In this document: piece after piece, positions 36,559 through 44,303 of the stretch
Position numbering within the stretch: the first letter of the stretch is position 1
How the letters are laid out: each line of letters begins with the position of its first letter
Assembly: GCF_900176505.1 (NCBI RefSeq)
Contig: NZ_FWYB01000017.1
Span: forward strand, 86,083 to 150,082
Direction: 5' to 3'
DNA length: 64,000 nt
Origin: Pedobacter nyackensis
Lineage (GTDB): Bacteria; Bacteroidota; Bacteroidia; Sphingobacteriales; Sphingobacteriaceae
The notes under the pieces: generated by a model
Seen by the model: the letters and a program-made list of their open reading frames with translations, nothing else
The model's database searches: none
What the model was told of the DNA's origin: nothing
Made by a program: the position numbers and the translations under genes

Positions 36559-37125
36559 ATGAAAAGCAATAAAAAGGAATTATCGACAGAACAACGTGAA
36601 GAATTACTTAGTGTATTAAAAACTCGTTTTGAGAAAAATATGAACCGCCACAAAGGGCTTGACTGGGCCAAAGTGCAAGTGAAACTGGAAGCCAATGCTG
36701 AAAAACTCTGGTCACTAGATGATATGGAAGCAACTGGTGGTGAACCTGACGTTGTTGGTTATGATAAAAAGACCGACGAATACATTTTTTATGATTGCTC
36801 AGCAGAAAGCCCTAAAGGTCGCAGAAGTCTTTGTTACGACCGCGAAGCGCTGGATGCAAGGAAAGAGCATAAACCAAAAAGCAACGTTCTCGATACGGCA
36901 GCTGAAATGGGGATTGAGCTTTTAACGGAAGAACAGTACCGGGAGTTGCAGCAGTTTGGAAAGTTCGATACGAAAACCTCGAGCTGGATACAAACACCCG
37001 CTGATATTAGAAAACTCGGTGGCGCCATTTTTTGTGATTACCGCTACAGCAATGTCTTTGTATATCACAACGGTGCAGATTCTTATTATGCTGCAAGGGG
37101 ATTCCGGGGGGCACTTAGGGTATAA
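36559..37125 (+). CDS. DUF4256-family protein
   Basis: The protein has 188 residues, with no signal peptide. The sequence runs LSTEQREELLSVLKTRFEKNMNRH, WSLDDMEATGGEPDVVGYD, FYDCSAESPKGRRSLCYDREALDARKEHKP and TPADIRKLGGAIFCDYRYSNVFVYHNGADSYYAARGFRG, which is the full-length DUF4256 pattern. The family is widespread in Bacteroidota and Firmicutes and has no known function. The stop is directly followed by the remnant DUF4157 gene. Confidence 0.88.
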   Translation: MKSNKKELSTEQREELLSVLKTRFEKNMNRHKGLDWAKVQVKLEANAEKLWSLDDMEATGGEPDVVGYDKKTDEYIFYDCSAESPKGRRSLCYDREALDARKEHKPKSNVLDTAAEMGIELLTEEQYRELQQFGKFDTKTSSWIQTPADIRKLGGAIFCDYRYSNVFVYHNGADSYYAARGFRGALRV

Positions 37126-37152
37126 ATGTTTGCAGTGATAAAAATTGAAATT

Positions 37153-37440
37153 ATGAGCAGAAATCTTTCTAAGGCGTCACCGGTTCAGAAAAAAGAAAAT
37201 AATACCGGCCTGCCTGATAATTTAAAATCAGGAGTAGAAAACCTTTCTGGCTACTCGCTGGATAATGTTCCCGGACAGGAAAGACACTTGCCTCACGAAG
37301 CCTGGCATGTAGCTCAACAAAAGCAGGGAAGAGTACAGCCGACTATGCAGCTGAAAGGCAAGCTAAACATCAGTGATGATGCTGGACTAGAGAACGAAGC
37401 TGATCATTTTGGTTCAGTTGCAGCGGGTGTTGGATCATAA
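37153..37440 (+). pseudogene. Truncated DUF4157 (eCIS core domain) remnant
   Basis: A frame of 95 residues from the ATG at 37153 (an ATG at 37126 is also in frame). It opens like a standard eCIS-core protein (SPVQKKENNTGLPDNLKSGVENLSGYSLDNV) but jumps directly to PGQERHLPHEAWHVAQQKQGRVQPTMQLKG. In intact relatives about 25 residues, normally holding KVHYNS and AYAQGTDIH, lie between these parts. The zinc-type motif HEAWH is kept. After ENEADHFG the frame stops; in full proteins a long effector region follows. The domain marks cargo of extracellular contractile injection systems and toxin-like proteins. No injection-system gene is in the window. Probably a dead remnant, but a short expressed protein is not excluded. 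Confidence 0.65.
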
Positions 37441-37508
37441 ATATAAAAAAGGATCACTCAGCTATAGGATCGGAATTCGTGCGAAAATTGTCAACCCCTT
37501 AAAATGTA

Positions 37509-37542
37509 AAAAGCCTGCTATCGTTACGATTTGCAGGCTTTT
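37509..37542. terminator. Terminator hairpin after the DUF4157 remnant
   Basis: AAAAGCCTGC (37509-37518) pairs with GCAGGCTTTT (37533-37542), with an inner ATCG-TTA-CGAT stem. Part of the gap 37441-37716. It resembles the tRNA-Ser terminator at 38527-38559 in its GCCTGC core. Confidence 0.75.
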
Positions 37543-37561
37543 GTACTTTTTGATACCTTCT

Positions 37562-37593
37562 GAGCGGGGAGAGAGGGACATCAATCGAACACC
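37562..37593 (-). other. tRNA 3'-end-like relic
   Basis: The stretch from 37562 resembles the acceptor/T-arm end of the tRNA-Ser at 38573 (GCGGGGAGAGAGGGA, a 4-bp insertion, then TCGAAC, against GCGGAGAGCGAGGGAT-TCGAAC), and like it stands just beyond a GCCTGC terminator. No complete tRNA can be folded. It may be a decayed tRNA or an old integration scar; chance similarity is possible. Confidence 0.35.
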
Positions 37594-37716
37594 TAATATC
37601 ATTTTTGACCTTTTTAGAGACTTTAAAAATTTAAATCGACTTTAAAGCCGTAATCAAATCTTATTAATTTTAAGTGTGTTATTACGACACCTGTAAGGGG
37701 CTGCTTTTTTCTTCGG

Positions 37717-38157
37717 TTAAACTTGCCCGTTATAATTTGGGTCAAATTCCACAATCCATTCAATGCCATATTTGTCTCTAAACATGCCGGCATAGGTACC
37801 CCAGGGACTGTCACCAATGGGCCCTTCTACTTCTCCGCCCGCTGATAGTCCGTTAAATATTTTGTCCGCTTCTTCACGGCTTTCGGCAGCCACTACTATT
37901 TTAGACCTGTTTTCGTTTTCGTTTACCCGTCCCATAAATTCAGGAACGTCATTAGCTATTAATACATTTTGTTTGCCAATAGGCAAGGCAATGTGCATGA
38001 GTTTATCTGCTTCATTAGCTGCTATCGGGAATTCAGCGCTTGCTAAATCTTTAAAACGAATGATCTTTGCGAACTCTCCGCCAAAAACTGATTTGTAAAA
38101 AGTGAATGCTTCTTCGGCATTTCCATTGAAGTTGATCCAGGGGTTGATTGTTCTCAT
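37717..38157 (-). CDS. VOC-superfamily (PhnB-like glyoxalase-fold) protein
   Basis: The protein has 146 residues. INPWINFNGNAEEAFTFYKSVFGGEF at the start, then HIALPIGKQNVLIANDVP and PIGDSPWGTYAGMFRDKYGIEWIVEF at the end, match the PhnB / 3-demethylubiquinone-methyltransferase-like branch of the VOC superfamily. Such proteins are common beside ArsR regulators and SRPBCC proteins in this phylum; here only a relic of an ArsR gene lies upstream. The biochemical role is unknown. Confidence 0.88.
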   Translation of the reverse strand: MRTINPWINFNGNAEEAFTFYKSVFGGEFAKIIRFKDLASAEFPIAANEADKLMHIALPIGKQNVLIANDVPEFMGRVNENENRSKIVVAAESREEADKIFNGLSAGGEVEGPIGDSPWGTYAGMFRDKYGIEWIVEFDPNYNGQV

Positions 38158-38175
38158 AACTTTATTTTTTAGTTT

Positions 38176-38259
38176 TTAATTTTTTCTGCTCACGCTATTC
38201 AGCATTCCATTGTCCCTGCGTGTTGGGTCTGATATGGCCTGGAATATATCTTGTTTCAT
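38176..38259 (-). pseudogene. ArsR-family regulator relic
   Basis: From the ATG at 38259 the minus strand reads MKQDIFQAISDPTRR, the typical opening of an ArsR-family regulator (normally followed by AIL and the winged helix), then leaves it as DNGMLNSVSRKN and stops at 38176. Only about 15 of some 105 expected codons remain, 19 bp before the VOC gene. In intact loci such regulators are cotranscribed with VOC or SRPBCC genes. Confidence 0.6.
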
Positions 38260-38277
38260 TTTTGATTATTAATCGCG

Positions 38278-38317
38278 CAACCCTCAGCTTGCAAATATAT
38301 ATGCAAGCTGAGGGTTG
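38278..38317. terminator. Perfect 16-bp inverted repeat upstream of the ArsR relic
   Basis: CAACCCTCAGCTTGCA (38278-38293) pairs perfectly with 38302-38317, loop AATATATA. It lies just upstream of the relic's start, so it may be a terminator of transcription from the tRNA side or an operator/attenuator left by the lost ArsR unit. The rest of the gap 38318-38526 shows no gene. Confidence 0.6.
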
Positions 38318-38526
38318 TGTAAATAAATCTGCATTTTTTGTCGAGGTATAATGGCGGGATGTTTAGTGGTAATTGTGGTATTCGTTACAATAACTAACCA
38401 AACCGTGTCTTACTTTATATGAAGAAAGGATTCGAACTCACAAACATTCATAATCATATCATTTTCAAATATTTATATTGAATTTATATGGGTTATTTAT
38501 GCACAGAAGATAGTTTAAAAAAGAAA

Positions 38527-38559
38527 TAGCCTGCTAAGAATCAATGCTTTAGCAGGCTA
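38527..38559 (-). terminator. Terminator of tRNA-Ser
   Basis: An 11-bp perfect stem TAGCCTGCTAA (38527-38537) and its complement (38549-38559), 14 nt beyond the tRNA 3' end; on the minus strand it is followed by a T-rich tail. Confidence 0.82.
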
Positions 38560-38572
38560 CTGTATGACAAGG

Positions 38573-38657
38573 CGGAGAGCGAGGGATTCGAACCCCCGGA
38601 CCTATGACAGTCAACAGTTTTCAAGACTGCCGCATTCGACCGCTCTGCCAGCTCTCC
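38573..38657 (-). tRNA. tRNA-Ser (anticodon UGA)
   Basis: The minus strand reads GGAGAGC at the 5' end and GCTCTCC plus discriminator G at the 3' end, a perfect 7-bp acceptor stem. The anticodon loop is CTTGAAA, giving anticodon TGA for serine UCA codons. A long variable arm and the GGTTCGAATCC T-arm are present, as in class II serine tRNAs. CCA is not encoded. The length is 85 nt. A consensus-type promoter lies directly upstream and a terminator directly downstream. Confidence 0.96.
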
Positions 38658-38661
38658 GCTG

Positions 38662-38692
38662 CGAAAGTAGGAATCTAAACTGATTCTGCAAA
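38662..38692 (-). promoter_or_regulatory. Promoter of tRNA-Ser
   Basis: On the minus strand TTTG (38692-38689), exactly 19 nt, TACTTTCG (38669-38662), 7 of 8 to TAnnTTTG. The start of transcription would fall at the 5' end of the tRNA. Confidence 0.7.
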
Positions 38693-38819
38693 TTTTGATT
38701 TGCATATTTTCCTAAGGAATGGCTTAACTGTCATAATTTGAATGAGATAATTTTTTGAACCTGATTTTCTTCTATAGGGTTCATCACAGCATAATTAATT
38801 CTATAAAAAAAAAGTTTTA

Positions 38820-38850
38820 TTTGGTTTTTAATAAAAAGTTCTTACCTTAG
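38820..38850 (+). promoter_or_regulatory. Orphan Bacteroidota-type promoter
   Basis: TTTG at 38820-38823, exactly 19 nt, TACCTTAG at 38843-38850 (7 of 8). No plus-strand gene follows; a terminator hairpin does, 20 nt later. Confidence 0.45.
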
Positions 38851-38854
38851 ACCT

Positions 38855-38906
38855 CGAGAGCGTTAATTTAAAAGCGGGACTTGTCTTCTGACGAGTTCCG
38901 CTTTTT
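38855..38906 (+). ncRNA. Candidate small RNA of about 50 nt
   Basis: The stretch between the orphan promoter and the end of the hairpin at 38870-38905 could be a very short transcript: about 15 nt of single strand, then a 16-bp hairpin with two G-U pairs, loop TTCT, and a T-run. The hairpin may instead only terminate the minus-strand GNAT gene that ends at 38935. No known RNA family is recognised. Confidence 0.3.
38870..38905. terminator. Bidirectional terminator downstream of the GNAT gene
   Basis: AAAAGCGGGACTTGTC (38870-38885) pairs with GACGAGTTCCGCTTTT (38890-38905) with two wobble pairs. T-rich on both strands, 29 bp past the GNAT stop. Confidence 0.8.
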
Positions 38907-38934
38907 CCTTTTCTACTACTGGCGCTACTATTGA

Positions 38935-39474
38935 CTAGGATGTTTCGTACAAATCCTGCAATAAGTCAAACCGATCTTTAAAAGTGAAATTTGCTTTTTC
39001 AAGTACCCTTCTTGCTGCTATGTTTTCTCTATTTACCACAGCACCGATCTTAGAAATTCCCTGATCTGATAGGTTGTCTATCAATAGCGGAAGCACCTCG
39101 GTCATGATATAGCAGCCACTGGCAAAGCCACTCAGGTAAAATTCAATGAAAAAAGGATAATGGTCCATTTGATAATGCTGCCTGGCCACTTCGGGGGAGA
39201 TCAGGTCAATAATACCGATTACTTTATTGAGCTTTTTATGGGTAATGAAATGAATATAATTGTGGCCTGAATGGTAATTAACCACCATGGTCTGTAAAAA
39301 TAACTCCGCTTCCTGTAAACTGTTCAATCGCTTACCTGGAATAAACTTCAGCGTCCGATCATCCGATAGAATAGAAAAGATATCGCTGGTCAATTTCTCA
39401 AATCGTCCTAAATCTTCAGGTCGGAAGGGGTGGATCAGCAAATTGTCGTTTTCAAGGAAAATCGGTTTCAGCAT
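38935..39474 (-). CDS. GNAT-family N-acetyltransferase
   Basis: The protein has 179 residues. LLIHPFRPEDLGRFEKL at the start, then a central strand pair (YIHFITHKKLNKVIGIIDL) and a late motif GISKIGAVVNRENIAARRVLEKANFTFKDR match the RimJ/RimL-like GNAT fold. The acetyl-CoA loop is not the usual QxxGxG/A but the region SGFASGCYIMTEVLPLLIDNL stands in its place, so activity may differ. Substrate unknown. It overlaps none of its neighbours and starts 6 bp after the next gene upstream, so the two are cotranscribed. Confidence 0.78.
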   Translation of the reverse strand: MLKPIFLENDNLLIHPFRPEDLGRFEKLTSDIFSILSDDRTLKFIPGKRLNSLQEAELFLQTMVVNYHSGHNYIHFITHKKLNKVIGIIDLISPEVARQHYQMDHYPFFIEFYLSGFASGCYIMTEVLPLLIDNLSDQGISKIGAVVNRENIAARRVLEKANFTFKDRFDLLQDLYETS

Positions 39475-39480
39475 CTGGTT

Positions 39481-39825
39481 TTAATTGCGGAGATAAGCTG
39501 TTAGGATATCCAGTATTTCCGGTGGCAATGGTGTTCCGGTATGATTCTCCAGCTGGTGTTGCGCGGAATTGAATTTTTCAATGTAAGTTGCCGTGTGGTC
39601 ATTAAATTTCAGGTAACCCTGTTCAAAGAAGCGTTCCTGAACCTCGCCTGATGAGTCCATAGAACGGAAGGTGAGAGATTGAATCTCCTGCGTTTTTTTG
39701 TCGAGAAACAGCCATCTGAATATCTCAGAGAGATCAGCATTGTCAGCAAGATCAGTTCGTTTGATCTCCAGTATACAATGTTCACTGTTTTCTAAGTAAT
39801 AAAGGCATTTAAGAGCAGGTTTCAT
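39481..39825 (-). CDS. Conserved-looking hypothetical protein
   Basis: The protein has 114 residues, no signal peptide and no membrane helix. It starts MKPALKCLYYLENSEHCILEIKRT and ends PLPPEILDILTAYLRN; mixed alpha/beta composition. I do not recognise a family. Its stop lies 6 bp before the GNAT start on the same strand, which supports a real two-gene unit. Confidence 0.6.
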   Translation of the reverse strand: MKPALKCLYYLENSEHCILEIKRTDLADNADLSEIFRWLFLDKKTQEIQSLTFRSMDSSGEVQERFFEQGYLKFNDHTATYIEKFNSAQHQLENHTGTPLPPEILDILTAYLRN

Positions 39826-39864
39826 GTATTTTGCAAAAATTTGTGTGCGCCGAAAATATAAAAA

Positions 39865-40971
39865 TTAACTGAATTTTGAAGTTTGTTTATCAAGTAGGTT
39901 TTCTAAAGGCGTCTCTTCCAGTACGATACGATTCGGTATTCCATTCGTGTCCTTTTTCCATTCTATAAGCCTGATTTTTCCATCTTCTAATTCTATGCCG
40001 GTGATGTCTCCATCATTATAGCAACAGCATCCTGTATTGAAGTAAGTATTCTTGGAATACTCCAGCCGGGGGGAGGTGGTTCCGCTGATTTTTCCTGCAA
40101 GGAGTTCAGCTTCTAATTTCAGAACAGTTGCCTGATCTCCTTTCTTTTTAGCCTCATCTATCCTGATATAGGTTCTTTCCAGGTGAGTTAGTGAATTGAA
40201 TACCGGCTGATGGGTGTGGCCAGTAACCAGCGCGAGGTTGGATTGTTTGGCTGTCCACTCATACATGATCTGGTTGTGCTCCGACTTAAGCTGGTTGTCA
40301 AAGGCAGGTGTATTGGGATTTAAACGGAGGTAGGATTGAACCGGCCCCCATATATTGGAGACAAACCACTTGCTGAACCAGTTTCCATCGCTCTGCATGT
40401 CGCCCTGATGACCGTGGGTGATAAATAACGTTAGCTGTTGGTTCCCTACTGGAATATGAAAGATGATGCCTTCATAGACCTTGATCTTTGTTCCGAAGAC
40501 TTTTTCCAGGGTAAAGCCTGCCAGCGGATCATTGTCCCAGTAGAGGTCGTGATTGCCAAATAGTTTGATGTACGCATTGCGTTCTAAAAAGCGTTTTTCA
40601 GCTTCAAAATTTGCTGCATTGTGTTTGATGATATCATGGAGCATATTTTTCCAAAGCTCTTCGCTATCTCCCAGGTTACAATACAAGTAATCTTGCGTGT
40701 TGTAATAGGATAGGGCAGCCAGGTAATTGTCCTCGCAAAGTGTAAAGTCATCCTGGTGGCTGCGGTTGCCCTTGTGTTGGTCTGAAAACAGGATGATCCG
40801 GTGTTTGGCGTCCAGGTTAATGAGTTGGCCATGTTTTCCAGGACGTTTCAGAATATCTTCATATAGCCCCGATAGGGCCTTATGTACACGCGCTTGATCG
40901 GGATTTGAGGCGTACTTGTTGGCAAGCCTGATGATCAGAGGGGTAAACAGCTTTTGTAATAATTTGCGCAT
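39865..40971 (-). CDS. Calcineurin-like metallophosphoesterase
   Basis: The protein has 368 residues, cytoplasmic. The metal-binding motifs appear in order: FSDQHKGN, NLGDSEELW, LFGNHDLYWDND, FITHGHQGD and VTGHTHQPVF, followed by FNTGCCCYNDGDITGIELEDGKIRLIEW. These place it in the calcineurin-like superfamily, near members that act on nucleotides or lipid precursors such as UDP-diacylglucosamine. Substrate is not determined. It stands alone on the minus strand between a hypothetical gene and a MocR-type regulator. Confidence 0.87.
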   Translation of the reverse strand: MRKLLQKLFTPLIIRLANKYASNPDQARVHKALSGLYEDILKRPGKHGQLINLDAKHRIILFSDQHKGNRSHQDDFTLCEDNYLAALSYYNTQDYLYCNLGDSEELWKNMLHDIIKHNAANFEAEKRFLERNAYIKLFGNHDLYWDNDPLAGFTLEKVFGTKIKVYEGIIFHIPVGNQQLTLFITHGHQGDMQSDGNWFSKWFVSNIWGPVQSYLRLNPNTPAFDNQLKSEHNQIMYEWTAKQSNLALVTGHTHQPVFNSLTHLERTYIRIDEAKKKGDQATVLKLEAELLAGKISGTTSPRLEYSKNTYFNTGCCCYNDGDITGIELEDGKIRLIEWKKDTNGIPNRIVLEETPLENLLDKQTSKFS

Positions 40972-41021
40972 GTATATTTCTTACAGGATTGTCTGAATTG
41001 AAAATACACAATTTTGAGAAC

Positions 41022-42437
41022 TTAAATCGCGGATTTTACGATATTCCCTAACCGTTTCAGGTCAAAGTCTAACTTTTGATTCCATTCCAGACCATAATTC
41101 AGCCTCATACAATTGTTGTATTGGTTGTGTAAGGAAAACATCCTACCCGGTGCAAAACTTATTTTCTGTTTGATAGCGATATCGTAGAGTTTTGCCGTGT
41201 CGATTTTTTTGTCCAGTTCAAGCCATAACATAAAGCCACCTTGAGGCTGCGAAATTTTTGTGTTATGAGGGAAGTAGTCTTCAATGGCTCGCTGAAACTG
41301 TAAACAATTGGTATATAGTTTAGTTCTTAGTGTGCGAAGGTGATGGTCGTATCTTCCATGTTCCAAAAAGTCTGCTATTACTTCCTGATATAGTGTAGGG
41401 GTAGAGATTGTCTGCAAAAATTTTTGTCTGATGATTTTGTCTTTGTACTTACCAGCTGCTACCCAACCTACCCGATAGCCGGGGGCCAGGGTTTTGGATA
41501 CTGAACCGCACCACATAACAATGCCGGCCTCATCAAAGGCTTTGCAAGGTTTAGGACGTGTAGCCCCAAAAAAGAGGTTACCATAAAGATCATCCTCAAT
41601 CAAGGGGATATCATGTTCAGTAAGCATTCTTACGAGCTCTTTTTTGTGTTCATCGGGCATTAAACACCCCAGTGGATTACTGAAGTTGCTGATGAAACAA
41701 CAGGCTTTGAGTTTTGGTAATACCTTTTTAAGCGCCTCCAGATCGACACCTGTTATGGGATGATTGGGAATTTCGATAACATTAAGGCCCATCGATCTTG
41801 CCATTTGCAGAATGCCGAAATATACAGGAGTTTCCACAGCGATGGTATCGTCCCTTTGCGTTACTGCCAACAGGCAATTGTAAAGGGCGTTCATTGTCCC
41901 TGAGGTGGTCACGATATCATCTTCAGTAAGCTTGCCTTCTAATACCAGAGACCATTTGGCTATACCTCTTCTCAGATTAACACTACCCTGGACAGGCTCA
42001 TAACTGGTGCCGCCGTCGGGGAGGGTCCTAACTACGTTGATAACGCCTTTGTTCAGTTTGGCGATCGGTAATAGGCTACTGTCTGGAGCACCAATAGAAA
42101 ATTGTCTGATGTCTTTGTCCTCCAGTGTATTGAGTATTTTGCTGATCAGGTCTCCTTGAGGTTTTTCATCCTGAGAGGATTTAAGTTTGCCAACAGTCGG
42201 AAGCGAAAATTTTCTGCGTGAAGTCTTGCTGACAAAATAACCTGACTTTGGTCTTGCTTCAATGAGCGATTTGCTTTCAAGCTCTAAAAATGCTTGTTTG
42301 GCGGTATTTATACTTACATTATAAATCTTCTGGATTGACCGGATGGAAGGCAATTTATCGCCTAACTTTAATGTTTCGCTATCAATCTGTTCCTCAATAA
42401 CCTTTGCAATTTTTAGGTATAATGCTTCCCTTCTCAT
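41022..42437 (-). CDS. MocR-type regulator: GntR HTH fused to class I aminotransferase
   Basis: The protein has 471 residues. An N-terminal winged helix (about 1-75: LKLGDKLPSIRSIQKIYNVSINTAKQAFLELES and LIEARPKSGYFV) is followed by a fold-type I PLP domain (about 110-470) with IVTTSGTMNALYNCL, CFISNFSNPLGCLMP and CGSVSKTLAPGYRVGW, where Lys-315 should hold PLP. MocR regulators sense PLP or amino compounds and often control vitamin B6, GABA or amino-acid genes. The likely target genes are not next to it: neighbours are a metallophosphoesterase and a hypothetical gene. Confidence 0.9.
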   Translation of the reverse strand: MRREALYLKIAKVIEEQIDSETLKLGDKLPSIRSIQKIYNVSINTAKQAFLELESKSLIEARPKSGYFVSKTSRRKFSLPTVGKLKSSQDEKPQGDLISKILNTLEDKDIRQFSIGAPDSSLLPIAKLNKGVINVVRTLPDGGTSYEPVQGSVNLRRGIAKWSLVLEGKLTEDDIVTTSGTMNALYNCLLAVTQRDDTIAVETPVYFGILQMARSMGLNVIEIPNHPITGVDLEALKKVLPKLKACCFISNFSNPLGCLMPDEHKKELVRMLTEHDIPLIEDDLYGNLFFGATRPKPCKAFDEAGIVMWCGSVSKTLAPGYRVGWVAAGKYKDKIIRQKFLQTISTPTLYQEVIADFLEHGRYDHHLRTLRTKLYTNCLQFQRAIEDYFPHNTKISQPQGGFMLWLELDKKIDTAKLYDIAIKQKISFAPGRMFSLHNQYNNCMRLNYGLEWNQKLDFDLKRLGNIVKSAI

Positions 42438-42534
42438 TTAATCCTGTTTTCTGTCTGATAAAACCATGATGAGCAAATGCTCACAAATAGCAATGAATAT
42501 TATAAATTAAAGCATTAATTAGTGAAATTTCTCA

Positions 42535-42912
42535 CTATAAGCACTTGTTTAACCATTTCACTAACTTTTGCGACGATTGTTTAAGCATTTTCCCGGCTTG
42601 AGGACCATTGTTGAAAGTTGAATTAAAAGTATTTCGGGCCTGTTGTTCAAGGAATGGTTGAATTTCGGATTGGCTAACTCCGTTTTTATAATAAGATGCA
42701 AACTCAACTTCTTCCAATTCATTCAATTTTGCAGCTGCATATCCTATCAATTCATTACTTGATTCGGCAATAGCCAAAGGCAGGCCGAATTGTTCCGTCA
42801 ATTTTTCAATTTCCGTTCTGTTCTCCTGATAGATATTCATCACCTTCCTCAAGTCAGAGAGATATACTTTTCGATAGTTGGTTTCGTTTGATATTTTTTC
42901 TGGTCGATTCAT
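42535..42912 (-). CDS. Hypothetical protein
   Basis: About 125 residues from the ATG at 42912; 7 more if 42933 is used. The sequence (MNRPEKISNETNYRKVYLSDLRKVMNIYQ...) is helical and charged, and the C-terminus KQSSQKLVKWLNKCL is amphipathic. A short match to the first strands of GNAT enzymes (LAIAESSNELIGYAAAKL) is possible, but the rest of that fold is lacking. I assign no function. Confidence 0.5.
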   Translation of the reverse strand: MNRPEKISNETNYRKVYLSDLRKVMNIYQENRTEIEKLTEQFGLPLAIAESSNELIGYAAAKLNELEEVEFASYYKNGVSQSEIQPFLEQQARNTFNSTFNNGPQAGKMLKQSSQKLVKWLNKCL

Positions 42913-43011
42913 AACTCGTTTTCTTGTAAACAAACTTATGAAAACCGTAAATGTGGTTACAGATACAGAAATGCTATTATTTTAGGATACAGATGATTTA
43001 CTTAAAACAGC

Positions 43012-43019
43012 TATCTTTG
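43012..43019 (+). promoter_or_regulatory. -7 element of the Crp-type regulator gene
   Basis: TATCTTTG is a perfect TAnnTTTG, 25 bp before the start codon. No good TTTG stands at the expected distance. Confidence 0.45.
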
Positions 43020-43044
43020 CGATAGAGCAGATGATAGACAGTAC

Positions 43045-43566
43045 ATGATTAACTGGCAGAATTTTCAGGAGAATTTTGATACTATAGCGGTTCCTGCTAA
43101 AACAGTACTCTTAAACGAAGGAGCTGTTGCGCAGAGAATCTATTTTATCAAAAAAGGATGTCTTAGATTATGGTTCAACAATGATGGAAAAGACGTTACT
43201 TTTCAATTCTTTTTTGAGAATCAAAGCGTTGCTTCTATTGAAAGTTTTAGAAATCATATACCAAGTCAATTCTCAATAGAAACACTAGAACCTTGCGTGT
43301 TATTGTCGGTGACGAAGGAAAGGTTTTACGCAATACTGGATAAGTCAACGGCCTTACGAAAAGAAATGGAAGATTATTCATTTGATCGCCTCTTGTCTTA
43401 CCAGTACCTTTTTCTTTCACGTATTAAGGACAGCCCTCAAAAAAGATATGAGCAATTATTGAAAGAGCATCCCGAAATATTTCAGCGTGTTCCACAGCAT
43501 TACATCGCCTCTTATCTGGGGATAACTTCCGTTTCATTAAGCCGGATCAGAAATAGAAAGGTTTGA
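43045..43566 (+). CDS. Crp/Fnr-family transcriptional regulator
   Basis: The protein has 173 residues. A cyclic-nucleotide-binding-like domain (about 15-115: LLNEGAVAQRIYFIKKGCLRLWF) without the usual cAMP-contact residues is followed by a C-terminal HTH ending in QHYIASYLGITSVSLSRIRNRKV. This short type is frequent in Bacteroidota and usually controls an adjacent stress or redox gene. The next gene, a flavodoxin-fold oxidoreductase 68 bp downstream on the same strand, is the likely target. Confidence 0.88.
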   Translation: MINWQNFQENFDTIAVPAKTVLLNEGAVAQRIYFIKKGCLRLWFNNDGKDVTFQFFFENQSVASIESFRNHIPSQFSIETLEPCVLLSVTKERFYAILDKSTALRKEMEDYSFDRLLSYQYLFLSRIKDSPQKRYEQLLKEHPEIFQRVPQHYIASYLGITSVSLSRIRNRKV

Positions 43567-43634
43567 ATTTCTTAACAATTGTTATCGCTTCCAGAACCGT
43601 TTTGTGAGAATTTTGTGATCTAATCTGATCACAA

Positions 43635-44225
43635 ATGAAAGTAGCGATAGTATATAACCACCCTTATTCCGGGAGCTTTTGTAATGCGATATTACACTCC
43701 GTATTAGCAGGTATTGCCAAATCCGGGCATGAGGCAGACGTATTCAATCTTGACGAAGAAGGTTTCAATCCCGTTATGACAGCAGCAGACCTGAAGGCTT
43801 TTGTTATGCAAAAACCTGTCGACCTTCAAGTTTTAGCCTATCATGAACGTCTTAAAGAAGCAGATCACCTCGTTTTTATTTTTCCAATCTGGTGGGAGTT
43901 AATGCCTGCTTTAACCAAAGGTTTTATTGATAAAGTAATTTTTCCGGGGCTGGCTTATGCGCATCCGAAAAACAGTTTAAAAATGACCCCGCTCTTAACG
44001 AATTTAAAAAGAGTGACTGTGATTTCAACAATGAATACGCCATCCTGGTTATATAGGATTTTGTTTGGAAATGCTATTAGAAAAGCAATGATGGTGGGCA
44101 CTTTCTGGAAAATAGGTTTTAAAAACCGAAAATGGATCAGTCTGACTCAGGTAAAATCTGCTACGCATGCAAAACGGAGAAAGTGGCTGGATCGAATTGA
44201 AGAACGGTTTACAAAACTGAAGTAA
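43635..44225 (+). CDS. NAD(P)H-dependent flavodoxin-fold oxidoreductase
   Basis: The protein has 196 residues. MKVAIVYNHPYSGSFCNAIL is the FMN/FAD phosphate-binding start, LKEADHLVFIFPIWWELMPALTKGFIDKVIFPGLAY the conserved core of the NQO/KefF/MdaB group. Members reduce quinones by two electrons. The C-terminal part FKNRKWISLTQVKSATHAKRRKWLDRIEERF also fits. It follows the Crp-type regulator, so oxidative or electrophile stress is a plausible cue. Confidence 0.87.
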   Translation: MKVAIVYNHPYSGSFCNAILHSVLAGIAKSGHEADVFNLDEEGFNPVMTAADLKAFVMQKPVDLQVLAYHERLKEADHLVFIFPIWWELMPALTKGFIDKVIFPGLAYAHPKNSLKMTPLLTNLKRVTVISTMNTPSWLYRILFGNAIRKAMMVGTFWKIGFKNRKWISLTQVKSATHAKRRKWLDRIEERFTKLK

Positions 44226-44303
44226 TTTGATAAATATCACGAAGTCCTGGGATGTCTTCTTTAAAAAATACTGTTATCTTTATAAGCACAGAATTTTGTC
44301 ACT

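Noticed and set aside
37409..37645. 78-residue plus-strand frame after the DUF4157 remnant
   Set aside because: It runs through the terminator hairpin at 37509-37542 and has no recognisable composition or family.
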